A DNA stretch of 7,556 nucleotides from an uncultured Saprospiraceae bacterium (GTDB lineage: Bacteria; Bacteroidota; Bacteroidia; Chitinophagales; Saprospiraceae), in the NCBI GenBank assembly GCA_937942405.1, contig CALDEN010000164.1:1-7556 (forward strand), given 5' to 3'. The notes under the pieces are model-generated. The model saw only the letters and a list, made by a program, of their open reading frames with translations. It had not been told where the DNA came from and did not search any database. Positions 1-6,838 of the stretch are shown one piece after another (positions within the stretch are counted from its first letter, which is position 1; each line of letters begins with the position of its first letter). The position numbers and the translations under genes are program-made.

Positions 1-1
1 T

Positions 2-187
2 ATCCTACTAAGTGTATTGCAGATCTATGCTACCATCAAAAGATTGCATGACCTTAATTTGACGGGCTGGTTAGCATTCTCTGTATTCTTACCATATCTC
101 TGCATACCTGTACTACTTGTTTTATGGTTTAGAAGAGGTGAGAAACATGCAAACGGATATGGAAAGAATCCTTATTCTATTGATTGA
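2..187 (+). CDS. DUF805 family membrane protein, C-terminal fragment (5' end outside window)
   Basis: An open frame enters from the left edge and ends at TGA 185-187, giving 61 visible residues. The fragment contains IKRLHDLNLTGW, matching the conserved R-R-L-H-D-x-x-x-x-G-W stretch of DUF805 (YhaH-like) inner-membrane proteins. A hydrophobic helix follows (about residues 24-42), then a short polar tail with NGYGKNPYS, which matches the family's usual G-x-N-x-Y-G-x-N-P ending. DUF805 proteins are small polytopic membrane proteins of about 110-150 residues whose biochemical role is unknown, so roughly the last half is present. The gene converges on the lipoprotein gene that follows, with about 90 bases between the two stop codons. 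The family call rests on motif recognition in a fragment; no function can be given. Confidence 0.78.
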   Translation: MLLSVLQIYATIKRLHDLNLTGWLAFSVFLPYLCIPVLLVLWFRRGEKHANGYGKNPYSID

Positions 188-278
188 TTCTGACATTAAT
201 CTTATTCTAATAAATGAACGATGTCTTTAGGAGATAATAATCTAGATCATGAAAATGAACGTATCTCACTCCCCTCTC

Positions 279-1793
279 CTACTGCTGAAATTCGTAACAA
301 CCTATATCTGGAGTAGCACTATCTCGAACTTTACCATCTAGATCATCGCTTAGAGATGTGATGGGAAGAGCACGAGTCTCAGCAACAGACATCGTATCTA
401 AATGATAGTCTTCATTATCGATATCTACAAAGAGGGTATCATTATCTGCCGTATTTAGATCGATGCAGTCGATACAATTCTCAAAGAAATTTGTAAATCC
501 TCCTGACTCTAATAAAGTGTCGACTCGTACGATGGTATTGCGGAAACTATAATTGTACATACCCGGAGCACCATCCGTAATGTCATCCATAAAGATTTCA
601 TCGCTTTGTGATCCGGCTATTATTGTATTGGTCATAGAGATGCTTAGCGGATTAGCGGATACTTCAAAACAGAACGCGTCTCTACACAGGTAATTATCTA
701 ATCTTATGGCTTCCTTATCATTGCCATATGATGCGATCGTACAGTAATCAAAGGTGTAATCCCCTCCATAAGTACACTGGACGGCATGACTTCCATTGCT
801 GTGTATGAGCGAATTATTCATCGTCATCTCTGCATGTAAGTTTACAACTCCTACGCTACTGGTATTGTATATTTTAGTGTGTTCTACTTTGGCTACAGCC
901 AAAGAATCCAACCATAAGCCGAAAATGGAGTTCTTGATCGTCGTGTGATCGATAAAATTACCTCTACTCTGAGATAGAAACCTCAGCCCCTGCCACTGGC
1001 CGCTATCATCCTGAAATGGAGCTTCTAGTCGATCGCCTTGGAATACGATAGTATCCTGCACTGTGCCGATGGCATTTATACTTCCATTTTCTCCAAAGAG
1101 TAAAAGTCCATCATTGTAGACTCCGAGATCATCACTGCTCACGACACCTCCATGTACATATATCCGTGTCCCCGGTGCGATGGTCAGCTTACAATCATCA
1201 ATAAAAAGGATACCGTAAATCACATAAGGCTTAGGATCATTCCAGATTGTCTCCCCATTTGTACATGGCAATAATGTTATGGCACCAGGGGCATTCTTAC
1301 TGGGAATATAATTTGCATTTTGGCCCCAAGCCTCTAAATAGACCTGCTGCTCGGAACCATTAATATTAAGCAGTATTTTATCCTCTATGATAAACGGACT
1401 GACAGAAAGCGGATTATTGGGATCTATCGTGACCTCCACAAATATATAAAGACTATCCCTCGGTGCGATCACTACCTCATCTATCGTTTTACCAGAAGCA
1501 CCATCTACATTCATCCTGAAAAAACTCTGAGCTCCTTTTTCCAGACTGATGTTGTTAATCAGTATGTTTTCAGACTCTGTGTTAAATACTTTGACAAATC
1601 GAGTGGCCGATCCGAGCTCTGTAAAGACCGTGTCAAATCTCAATGTATCCACGGAATAGCTCAATTCTGTCATGCCTTCAAAATACCGATCATTTCTACA
1701 GGACGATAAGCCTATAGTGATCACTATTAGTACATAAAAAAGCCCTTTTAGGTCTTTGAAGGAATAATCGTTATTTGATATTATTGTCTGCAT
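279..1793 (-). CDS. Lipoprotein with N-terminal Ig-like domain and right-handed parallel beta-helix
   Basis: This encodes a 504-residue protein if started at ATG 1793. That start gives a proper SPII signal: a short polar N-terminus, the hydrophobic run GLFYVLIVITIGL, and the lipobox LSSC with the lipidated Cys at residue 32. The open frame continues to 2036, but that extension would overlap the divergent glycosyltransferase gene and bury the signal peptide. Residues ~40-165 look like an Ig-like beta-sandwich (SVDTLRFDTVFTELGS, then FRMNVDGASG and APRDSLYIFVEVTIDP). Residues ~185-440 carry the G-T-x-I-Y-V-H-G-G entry motif and the imperfect Asn/Ser/Thr/Ile-rich rungs of a right-handed parallel beta-helix. 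The end, DLDGKVRD...PDIGCYEF, is a common ending of such Bacteroidota proteins (usually DIGAYE). No T9SS C-terminal sorting domain is seen. The mature part has nine Cys beyond the lipidated one, which suggests disulfides. Placement in the outer membrane or on the surface is inferred, and any ligand or glycan target is unknown. Confidence 0.85.
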   Translation of the reverse strand: MQTIISNNDYSFKDLKGLFYVLIVITIGLSSCRNDRYFEGMTELSYSVDTLRFDTVFTELGSATRFVKVFNTESENILINNISLEKGAQSFFRMNVDGASGKTIDEVVIAPRDSLYIFVEVTIDPNNPLSVSPFIIEDKILLNINGSEQQVYLEAWGQNANYIPSKNAPGAITLLPCTNGETIWNDPKPYVIYGILFIDDCKLTIAPGTRIYVHGGVVSSDDLGVYNDGLLLFGENGSINAIGTVQDTIVFQGDRLEAPFQDDSGQWQGLRFLSQSRGNFIDHTTIKNSIFGLWLDSLAVAKVEHTKIYNTSSVGVVNLHAEMTMNNSLIHSNGSHAVQCTYGGDYTFDYCTIASYGNDKEAIRLDNYLCRDAFCFEVSANPLSISMTNTIIAGSQSDEIFMDDITDGAPGMYNYSFRNTIVRVDTLLESGGFTNFFENCIDCIDLNTADNDTLFVDIDNEDYHLDTMSVAETRALPITSLSDDLDGKVRDSATPDIGCYEFQQ

Positions 1794-1822
1794 TAAAACA
1801 TATGGAATAATCGCTAATGTAC

Positions 1823-1830
1823 TACTTTTG
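1823..1830 (+). promoter_or_regulatory. Candidate Bacteroidota -7 promoter element (TACTTTTG) for the glycosyltransferase cluster
   Basis: TACTTTTG matches the Bacteroidota -7 consensus TAnnTTTG in all six defined positions and lies 23 bases upstream of the TTG start of the first glycosyltransferase. Transcription starting about 6-8 bases after it would leave a leader of only some 15-18 bases. No convincing -33 TTG element is present at the expected spacing (about 1797-1804), so this is a motif match only. No equivalent element was found on the minus strand for the divergent lipoprotein gene. Confidence 0.3.
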
Positions 1831-1853
1831 AGAACTATCAGTTTAATCTCACA

Positions 1854-2552
1854 TTGGCATTTGATAAAACAATTATCGACGTAATCATACCTGCATATAA
1901 CGAGGATGAGTCTATCCAAAGTGTGGTAAATGATATTCCTAAGGATTATGTACGTAATATACTCGTCTGCAACAATGCCAGTACGGATAATACTGCGGCA
2001 AGAGCAGCTCATGCTGGGGCTATCGTTCTGGATCAACCCCTTCCAGGATATGGAAATGCTTGCTTACGTGGGATACAGTATCTGAAGGATCTAGAAGTAA
2101 AACCAGATATAGTTGTATTCTTGGATGGTGATTATTCTGACTTTCCTGAGGAACTGATAGATATCGCTCGACCTATTGTGGAAGAAGACTATGATCTGGT
2201 GATCGGATCTAGGACGACTGGAGAGTTAGAAAAAGGAGCGATGATGCCACAGCAAGTGTTCGGCAATTGGCTGGCGACGACGCTGATAAAGATGATCTAC
2301 AACTATGAGTTTTCGGATTTGGGCCCGTTTAGAGCCATTAAATACGATCAACTCATAGCCATAAATATGGTGGATAAAAACTTTGGATGGACAGTAGAGA
2401 TGCAAGTAAAAGCTGCCAAACAAAAACTAAAATGCACAGAAATACCCGTCAAATACCGGAAAAGAATCGGTGTATCTAAGGTTTCTGGTACCATAAGAGG
2501 GACTTTTCTTGCAGGACATAAAATACTTTGGACCATATTTAAACTCATATGA
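1854..2552 (+). CDS. GT2 glycosyltransferase, DPM1/DPG-synthase-like (polyprenyl-phosphate sugar synthase type)
   Basis: This encodes a 232-residue GT-A fold enzyme that probably moves a hexose from a nucleotide sugar to a polyprenyl phosphate on the cytoplasmic face of the inner membrane. Visible motifs, in order: the nucleotide-binding start DVIIPAYNEDESI (9-21), CNNASTDNT (39-47), GYGNACLRGIQ (65-75), the metal-binding DxD as LDGD (90-93), GSR (118-120), SDLGPFRAI (154-162), GWTVEMQVKA (178-187) and YRKRIGVSKVSGT (201-213). Length and motif order fit DPM1-like GT2 proteins without the C-terminal membrane anchors of longer relatives. The only canonical in-frame start is TTG 1854; the frame closes upstream at TAA 1815-1817 and has no ATG. 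The stop overlaps the next gene's start as ATGA, indicating translational coupling. The family is clear, but the sugar donor and acceptor cannot be read from the sequence. Confidence 0.9.
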   Translation: MAFDKTIIDVIIPAYNEDESIQSVVNDIPKDYVRNILVCNNASTDNTAARAAHAGAIVLDQPLPGYGNACLRGIQYLKDLEVKPDIVVFLDGDYSDFPEELIDIARPIVEEDYDLVIGSRTTGELEKGAMMPQQVFGNWLATTLIKMIYNYEFSDLGPFRAIKYDQLIAINMVDKNFGWTVEMQVKAAKQKLKCTEIPVKYRKRIGVSKVSGTIRGTFLAGHKILWTIFKLI

Positions 2553-4036
2553 TCGTAGTACTGGGAAATATCATTTTTTGGATTTATATAGTGGCTTTGG
2601 TCTATGTGACTTTGTATTGTCTGGTCCAGTTTCATCTATTGGTTCATTACAAAATGCATCACTGGAAGAGAGATAAATTAGATAAACCTACTGCTCTGAG
2701 CAACGATGAGTCTCCGCTCGTGACTGTACAATTACCCATATACAATGAGCAATATGTTACTGAACGTCTTATCGATAACATCATGCTTCTCGACTACCCA
2801 AAGGAAAAGTTAGAAGTGCATATACTCGATGATTCGACAGATGAGACCGTCGATATCAGCCGTAGAAAAGTAGCAGAATATAAGGCAAAAGGATTCAATA
2901 TAGAGCTCATTACACGGAAGGATCGCAGTGGATATAAGGCAGGAGCCCTCAAAGCAGCCACTCCTAAAGCATCAGGCGATCTCATTGCCATTTTTGATGC
3001 TGATTTCTTGCCATACAAGGACTTCTTGAGGAAGACCGTTCCGTATTTTAATAATCCAGAAATCGGAGTGGTGCAGACCAGATGGGAACATATCAACAAA
3101 GATTACTCCCTACTTACTCGATTACAAGCGTTCCAATTGAATGTGCACTTTACCATAGAGCAGCAAGGGAGAGAATCGGGTAATTTACTATTACAATTTA
3201 ACGGTACGGCTGGACTATGGCGTAAAAAAACCATCGAAGACGCTGGTGGATGGGAGGCAGATACCCTGACCGAAGATTTAGATCTCAGCTATAGAGCACA
3301 GATCAAAGGCTGGAAAATCGCTTTTCTGGAAGATATCGGTGCCCCTGCGGAACTCCCTGCAGAGATGCATGGCCTTAAATCACAGCAACATAGATGGATG
3401 AAAGGAGGTGCAGAAACCGCTCGTAAAATGCTCCCTACGGTTTGGAAATCAGATCTTCCTTTACACCAAAAATTGCATGGCTCTGCTCATCTACTAGCCA
3501 GCTCTGTCTTTTTATGTGTATTTATCATCGGAGTATTCAGCGTTCCATTGCTTTTCCTGATCACACCGATCGGGATCGACATGGATAATCTGATGATATT
3601 CCTTATAAGCTTGGTATCACTCGTATTTGTGTACCTCCAGGCCAATGTATTTACAAACTGGGAAGAGGAAAACCGTCTGTGGAAAGTATTCAAATTTATT
3701 CTGATCTTCCCATTGTTCCTGGCTATATCTATGGGTCTGGCATTTCATAATTCACTCGCAGTCATGCAAGGGTTCCTCGGAAAGAAAAGTGCATTTATAC
3801 GTACTCCTAAGTATAAGCTAGAAGGAAAATCAGACTCGTTTTTAAATAAAAATTATCTAGACATCCGATTAAATAAAGGGATCATCATGGAAGGATTTCT
3901 GACGCTCTACTTCTTATTTGCTCTGATTGCAGGTTTTGTAATAGAAGATGGAAGTTTCTTTGTATTCCATTTCTTCCTTACTTTGGGTTATGGATTTATA
4001 TTTTTCTATTCTGTAAAACATCTGAAGTATAAATAG
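2549..4036 (+). CDS. Cellulose-synthase-like processive GT2 glycosyltransferase (CESA/CSL-type membrane protein)
   Basis: This 495-residue inner-membrane enzyme has the full set of processive GT2 motifs: DDSTD (94-98), the metal-binding DAD (150-152), NGTAGLWR (218-225), the catalytic-base TED (241-243) and QQHRW (279-283), the QxxRW motif that binds the growing glycan end. One N-terminal helix (about 5-32) precedes the catalytic domain. About five hydrophobic segments follow (roughly 312-340, 347-366, 382-402, 447-464, 470-488), with an amphipathic GFLGKKSAFIRTP stretch at 408-420. In this family such a protein polymerises a beta-linked glycan on the cytoplasmic face and extrudes it through its own channel. 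The sequence resembles the bacterial group close to plant CSLA/CSLC (mannan or glucan synthases) more than BcsA, as no PilZ domain is present. It starts at ATG 2549 inside the stop of the preceding GT2, so the two are probably made in step. The product sugar is unknown. Confidence 0.93.
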   Translation: MIVVLGNIIFWIYIVALVYVTLYCLVQFHLLVHYKMHHWKRDKLDKPTALSNDESPLVTVQLPIYNEQYVTERLIDNIMLLDYPKEKLEVHILDDSTDETVDISRRKVAEYKAKGFNIELITRKDRSGYKAGALKAATPKASGDLIAIFDADFLPYKDFLRKTVPYFNNPEIGVVQTRWEHINKDYSLLTRLQAFQLNVHFTIEQQGRESGNLLLQFNGTAGLWRKKTIEDAGGWEADTLTEDLDLSYRAQIKGWKIAFLEDIGAPAELPAEMHGLKSQQHRWMKGGAETARKMLPTVWKSDLPLHQKLHGSAHLLASSVFLCVFIIGVFSVPLLFLITPIGIDMDNLMIFLISLVSLVFVYLQANVFTNWEEENRLWKVFKFILIFPLFLAISMGLAFHNSLAVMQGFLGKKSAFIRTPKYKLEGKSDSFLNKNYLDIRLNKGIIMEGFLTLYFLFALIAGFVIEDGSFFVFHFFLTLGYGFIFFYSVKHLKYK

Positions 4037-5351
4037 CTCAAAAACTGTTACGCTCTGGGATAGCTACTTAGTCCTAGCTCTTTGGGGGATTAGTGTCGTC
4101 CTTGCTGGGATATTGCCTCAGCAGTCGGACTTTGCGATACTTATATCTCTTTTTGGGATCTCGTTTCTTTCTTATGCGTTTATTTTAAGTAAAGGGCAAG
4201 ATTTTCCTCTGTACCCAGCTATAGTTACAGCCATTTTAGTCAGACTGTTACTGGTATTTAGTTTCCCTAATCTATCCGATGATATCTATCGATTTATCTG
4301 GGATGGCAACTGTATACATGCCGGAATAAATCCCTACAGCCTACTACCGTCGGAACTCTTAACTCAAGGAATACCTGGGAACACCCCTGCACTATATCAT
4401 GAACTTAATTCGCCAGACTACTACACGGTCTATCCTCCGCTATCCCAGCTTATATTCTACCTAGGGACCATCGGAGATATCGGATGGTATGGATCGAGTG
4501 TGATAATGAAACTATTTATGTTTGCAGCAGAGGTAGGTTCTCTATTCTTAATTTCTAGAATCCTTGTACATCTCGGACTAGATAGAAATAAAGCCCTCAT
4601 TTATGCCCTCAATCCGCTGATAATTATTGAGTTAGTCGGGAATCTTCATTTTGAAGCATTGACTGTGTTTTTTGTTTTGCTAGGGATTTATACTTTGGCT
4701 AGAGCCAAAACATATTGGAGTTCAGCAGCCATCGCATTAGGCGTATCGGCTAAGATGCTTCCATTGATGTTTATTCCTTTTTTCTGGAAGTATAACTCAC
4801 ATGCAAAAAACTATATTCTATTTTTTTCGCTGTGCCTTGTTTTACTTTTTACTCCGATCCTTCTAGGTCTAGAGCTTTCTAACTTTGGGCAGAGTCTAGA
4901 TTTATATTTTGGGAAATTTGAGTTTAATGGAGGTATATACCTTCTTTTAAGGACGCTAGGCAAGTGGATATCAGGCTACAACCTCATACGCTACTTGGGA
5001 CCTGTTATGGCATTAGGGACAGTAATATTGATGCTGAGATGGTATTTGGCTCAGCGGCCAAAGAACATGATCAATCTTATCCATGCTTGCTTCTATAGCA
5101 TTACAGCCTATTACTTCTTATCCACAACAGTACATCCTTGGTACTTAGCTCTCCCATTAGTGCTCAGTGTTTTTACGTCATTCCGATTTATCATCCTTTG
5201 GAGTGGCTTGATTATGCTTAGTTATATCAATTATAGCTATGCAGAATACAAAGAAATCTTCCTGATCCAATGGATAGAGTATGGAATCGTGTTTTTGTAT
5301 CTGGCTTATGAGCTCTATCTTGTAAAGGATGTCAAGCAAGGTCAACAATAG
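4029..5351 (+). CDS. GT-C type integral-membrane glycosyltransferase (MptB/GT87-like mannosyltransferase family)
   Basis: This polytopic protein is 412 residues long from TTG 4113, or about 440 if translation starts near ATA 4029. Using TTG-based numbering, the lumenal-loop motif SDDIYRFIWDG (55-65) followed by GINPY (71-75) and VYPPLSQ (106-112), LNPLIIIELVGNLHFE (166-181) and VHPWYL (340-345) are hallmarks of GT-C enzymes that use polyprenyl-phosphate sugars; the paired Asp at 56-57 is the likely catalytic or metal site. About ten or more hydrophobic segments are present. The start is uncertain: codons 4065-4112 encode YLVLALWGISVVLAGI, which forms the family's expected first membrane helix, yet no in-frame ATG, GTG or TTG precedes 4113. 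I extended the feature to ATA 4029, which overlaps the preceding TAG (4034-4036), because this restores the helix. The neighbouring DPM1-like GT2 could supply the lipid-linked donor. Family confidence is good; start and sugar specificity are low. Confidence 0.82.
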   Translation: MNSSKTVTLWDSYLVLALWGISVVLAGILPQQSDFAILISLFGISFLSYAFILSKGQDFPLYPAIVTAILVRLLLVFSFPNLSDDIYRFIWDGNCIHAGINPYSLLPSELLTQGIPGNTPALYHELNSPDYYTVYPPLSQLIFYLGTIGDIGWYGSSVIMKLFMFAAEVGSLFLISRILVHLGLDRNKALIYALNPLIIIELVGNLHFEALTVFFVLLGIYTLARAKTYWSSAAIALGVSAKMLPLMFIPFFWKYNSHAKNYILFFSLCLVLLFTPILLGLELSNFGQSLDLYFGKFEFNGGIYLLLRTLGKWISGYNLIRYLGPVMALGTVILMLRWYLAQRPKNMINLIHACFYSITAYYFLSTTVHPWYLALPLVLSVFTSFRFIILWSGLIMLSYINYSYAEYKEIFLIQWIEYGIVFLYLAYELYLVKDVKQGQQ

Positions 5352-5389
5352 GATTATATATCGGCATCATACCATAATCACTGGTGAAG

Positions 5390-5404
5390 TTTTAAATATT
5401 AAAA
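5390..5404. repeat. AT-only inverted repeat in the leader of the small membrane protein gene
   Basis: TTTTAA-ATA-TTAAAA is a perfect 6-bp inverted repeat with a 3-base spacer, ending 9 bases before ATG 5414. It lies in the 62-base gap between the GT-C gene and the small membrane protein gene. Being purely A/T it would be a weak RNA hairpin and may be chance in AT-rich DNA. It has no T-tract fitting a terminator. An operator or translation-modulating role is possible but unsupported. Confidence 0.2.
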
Positions 5405-5413
5405 TGGTATTAC

Positions 5414-5821
5414 ATGCTATTCTCAAAGAATATAGATTTTTTCTCTCATGATTACAAGAAGCTCTTTATCGTCGATGGTATAGGGGCTTTGATATCATCT
5501 TTATTTTTGGGTATAGTGTTGGTTAATTTTCAAGAGTATATAGGAATACCCGTATCTAGCTTATATGTACTCGCTGCTATTCCCATACTATTTATTCTTT
5601 ACGATATCTACTGCTACATGCAGCTTAACGATGCTAAAGCCGCTTTTCATTTACGGCTTATAGCTATTGCTAATTTGTGGTACATTCTGGTATCCATAGG
5701 GTTTGCGGTTTATCACTTTCCCTTACTTAGGCCTTTAGGATTTATTTATCTATTGGGTGAGATTATTATCATATCCTGTATTGCATTTATCCAATTAGAG
5801 GTAGCAAAAAAAATATGTTAA
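5414..5821 (+). CDS. Small four-helix membrane protein of unknown function
   Basis: This encodes 135 residues from ATG 5414 to TAA 5819-5821. I recognise no named domain. The layout is a short polar N-terminus with DYKKLFIVDGIGALISS, then four hydrophobic helices at about 17-38, 48-68, 80-101 and 107-130, ending in a short basic tail (AKKIC). Conserved-looking features are the DGIGALISSLFLG start of helix 1, the YIGIP turn (42-46), and a YDIYCY patch (63-68) at the end of helix 2. The pattern resembles small uncharacterised integral-membrane proteins common in Flavobacteriia-like genomes. It follows the GT-C gene by 62 bases on the same strand, so it may be the last member of the glycosyltransferase cluster, and it converges with gldN. 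No catalytic motif is visible and I propose no function. Confidence 0.72.
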   Translation: MLFSKNIDFFSHDYKKLFIVDGIGALISSLFLGIVLVNFQEYIGIPVSSLYVLAAIPILFILYDIYCYMQLNDAKAAFHLRLIAIANLWYILVSIGFAVYHFPLLRPLGFIYLLGEIIIISCIAFIQLEVAKKIC

Positions 5822-5860
5822 AACCCTAAAGCTTATCTGTTCAATATTTCACGTCAATAC

Positions 5861-5902
5861 AAAAAACAAAAAAGACGATACTTTTACAAGTACCGCCTCT
5901 TT
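5861..5902 (-). terminator. Strong Rho-independent terminator downstream of gldN
   Basis: Read on the minus strand, AAAGAGGCGGTACTT (5902-5888), loop GTAA (5887-5884) and AAGTATCGTCTTTTT (5883-5869) form an uninterrupted 15-bp stem. The loop is a GNRA-type tetraloop and the stem runs into a U-rich tail (5870-5861, one G interrupting). Three positions are G-U wobbles in the minus-strand RNA, and the same positions would be A-C mismatches in a plus-strand transcript. The element is therefore built to end the gldM-gldN transcript and should work poorly for the opposing cluster. It lies 23 bases past the gldN stop. Confidence 0.88.
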
Positions 5903-5924
5903 ATATTTCAAGCTTTGAACTAAA

Positions 5925-6806
5925 CTAGTAAGTCCAAAGATCATGTTCGAAATTAAACAACTCTGCTTTGATCTTCTCTCCTTCTAAAAGCATATCGATT
6001 CCAGCAGTCTCATATCCTTGATAGATATCAGTAAGCCTTAAATCTAGTACATTACTCGCTTTGAAGATATAACTAGAAAACATTCGTGATTCAAATAAAT
6101 CAAACCATGTCATCGGAGCTATTTCATTGTACTCATTGTACACTTTGTGCTTTGCAAGTCCTTTTCTAGCTTCTGGATAGTATATCCAGAATAAAGGCTC
6201 AGGATATTTAAACTCTCCAGTCTCGTCGTCATACACATCACGTATAGGAGATATTCCTATAATTCTGTTTTTCATTGTAGACGTTTCCTCATCAAAGTAC
6301 CAAATTTCTTTTACTCTGTACCTTTTAACATCTTCTGCATTTACTGGACTTTCAGCGATCTGAATAGTTTCCTCGTAGGTATCATAATCAAACGTAGTAA
6401 ACGTATCGATTCTGTTCAACTTAGCCGTTAGGTCTTCCATTGATAATGGCTCTTTAAAACCCTCATCGCTGAACACCATAATCTCTCCGTTTTCTGCCAT
6501 TTCTCTAAAGACATCAAAAAGAGGTTTTTCTGGGTAAGCAAATGGAAGATTCATTTTCTCTCTAACGTCGATGATTCTCCATATTCTTCTTTCCCAAGCC
6601 AAATCTGCCTCACGAACATGTTCGTAATCGAGAATATGCTTTTCTTGAATGAGTCTTTTCTTTACGATCCCATCTATATAGGTCTCTTCTGAAGGCTCAT
6701 AAGATTCAGGTCTATCACCTTGATCCAACTCAGGAGCCTGGCCATATACATCCTGAACAAAGAATGAAATTAAGGTTAAGAAAAATAGAACTTTAATCGA
6801 TTTCAT
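5925..6806 (-). CDS. gldN: Gliding motility / type IX secretion protein GldN (PorN homologue)
   Basis: This 293-residue periplasmic protein is part of the T9SS core and, in gliders, of the motility apparatus. In the PorN system it associates with the outer-membrane-linked lipoprotein GldK/PorK in a large ring and contacts the periplasmic part of GldM/PorM. A Sec signal peptide is clear: MKSIKVLFFLTLISFF followed by a cleavage site near VYG-QAPE (22/23). Family stretches include ADLAWERRIWRIIDVREK (67-84) with NLPFAYP (86-92), EIWYFDEETS (167-176), RIIGISP (181-187), PLFWIYYPEAR (204-214) and FESRMFSSYIFKASNVLDLR (238-257). Length is normal for GldN. It starts at ATG 6806, 32 bases after the gldM stop and behind an A-rich leader rather than a Shine-Dalgarno, so the two are co-transcribed in the usual gldKLMN order. 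It is followed by a strong terminator, so it is the last gene of this transcript. Confidence 0.95.
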   Translation of the reverse strand: MKSIKVLFFLTLISFFVQDVYGQAPELDQGDRPESYEPSEETYIDGIVKKRLIQEKHILDYEHVREADLAWERRIWRIIDVREKMNLPFAYPEKPLFDVFREMAENGEIMVFSDEGFKEPLSMEDLTAKLNRIDTFTTFDYDTYEETIQIAESPVNAEDVKRYRVKEIWYFDEETSTMKNRIIGISPIRDVYDDETGEFKYPEPLFWIYYPEARKGLAKHKVYNEYNEIAPMTWFDLFESRMFSSYIFKASNVLDLRLTDIYQGYETAGIDMLLEGEKIKAELFNFEHDLWTY

Positions 6807-6838
6807 AATATGCTTTTTAAGCTAATAATCTAAATATG

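Noticed and set aside
188..278. Possible terminator or regulatory element between the convergent DUF805 and lipoprotein genes, including AGGAGA (229-234) / TCTCCT (275-280).
   Set aside because: The arms are only 6 bp with a 40-base loop and no T-tract. I see no credible hairpin terminator for either gene here.
221..316. A 31-codon plus-strand open frame starting at ATG 221.
   Set aside because: It runs antisense into the end of the lipoprotein gene, has no recognisable motif or ribosome binding site, and is short enough to be chance.
240..346. Repeated ATCTAGATCAT (240-250 and 336-346) and AAATGAACG (212-220 and 253-261).
   Set aside because: Two copies each of short words, one copy inside coding sequence, with no regular array or symmetry. 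Chance is the simpler explanation.
1794..2036. Possible N-terminal extension of the beta-helix lipoprotein, adding 81 residues.
   Set aside because: It overlaps the well-supported GT2 gene on the other strand, is compositionally unlike a secreted protein, and would place the signal peptide and lipobox internally. ATG 1793 gives a normal lipoprotein.
2226..3693. Minus-strand open frames inside the two GT2 genes (2226-2423, 2348-2635, 2794-3099, 3487-3693).
   Set aside because: They are antisense shadows of strongly supported glycosyltransferase genes and show no domain or signal.
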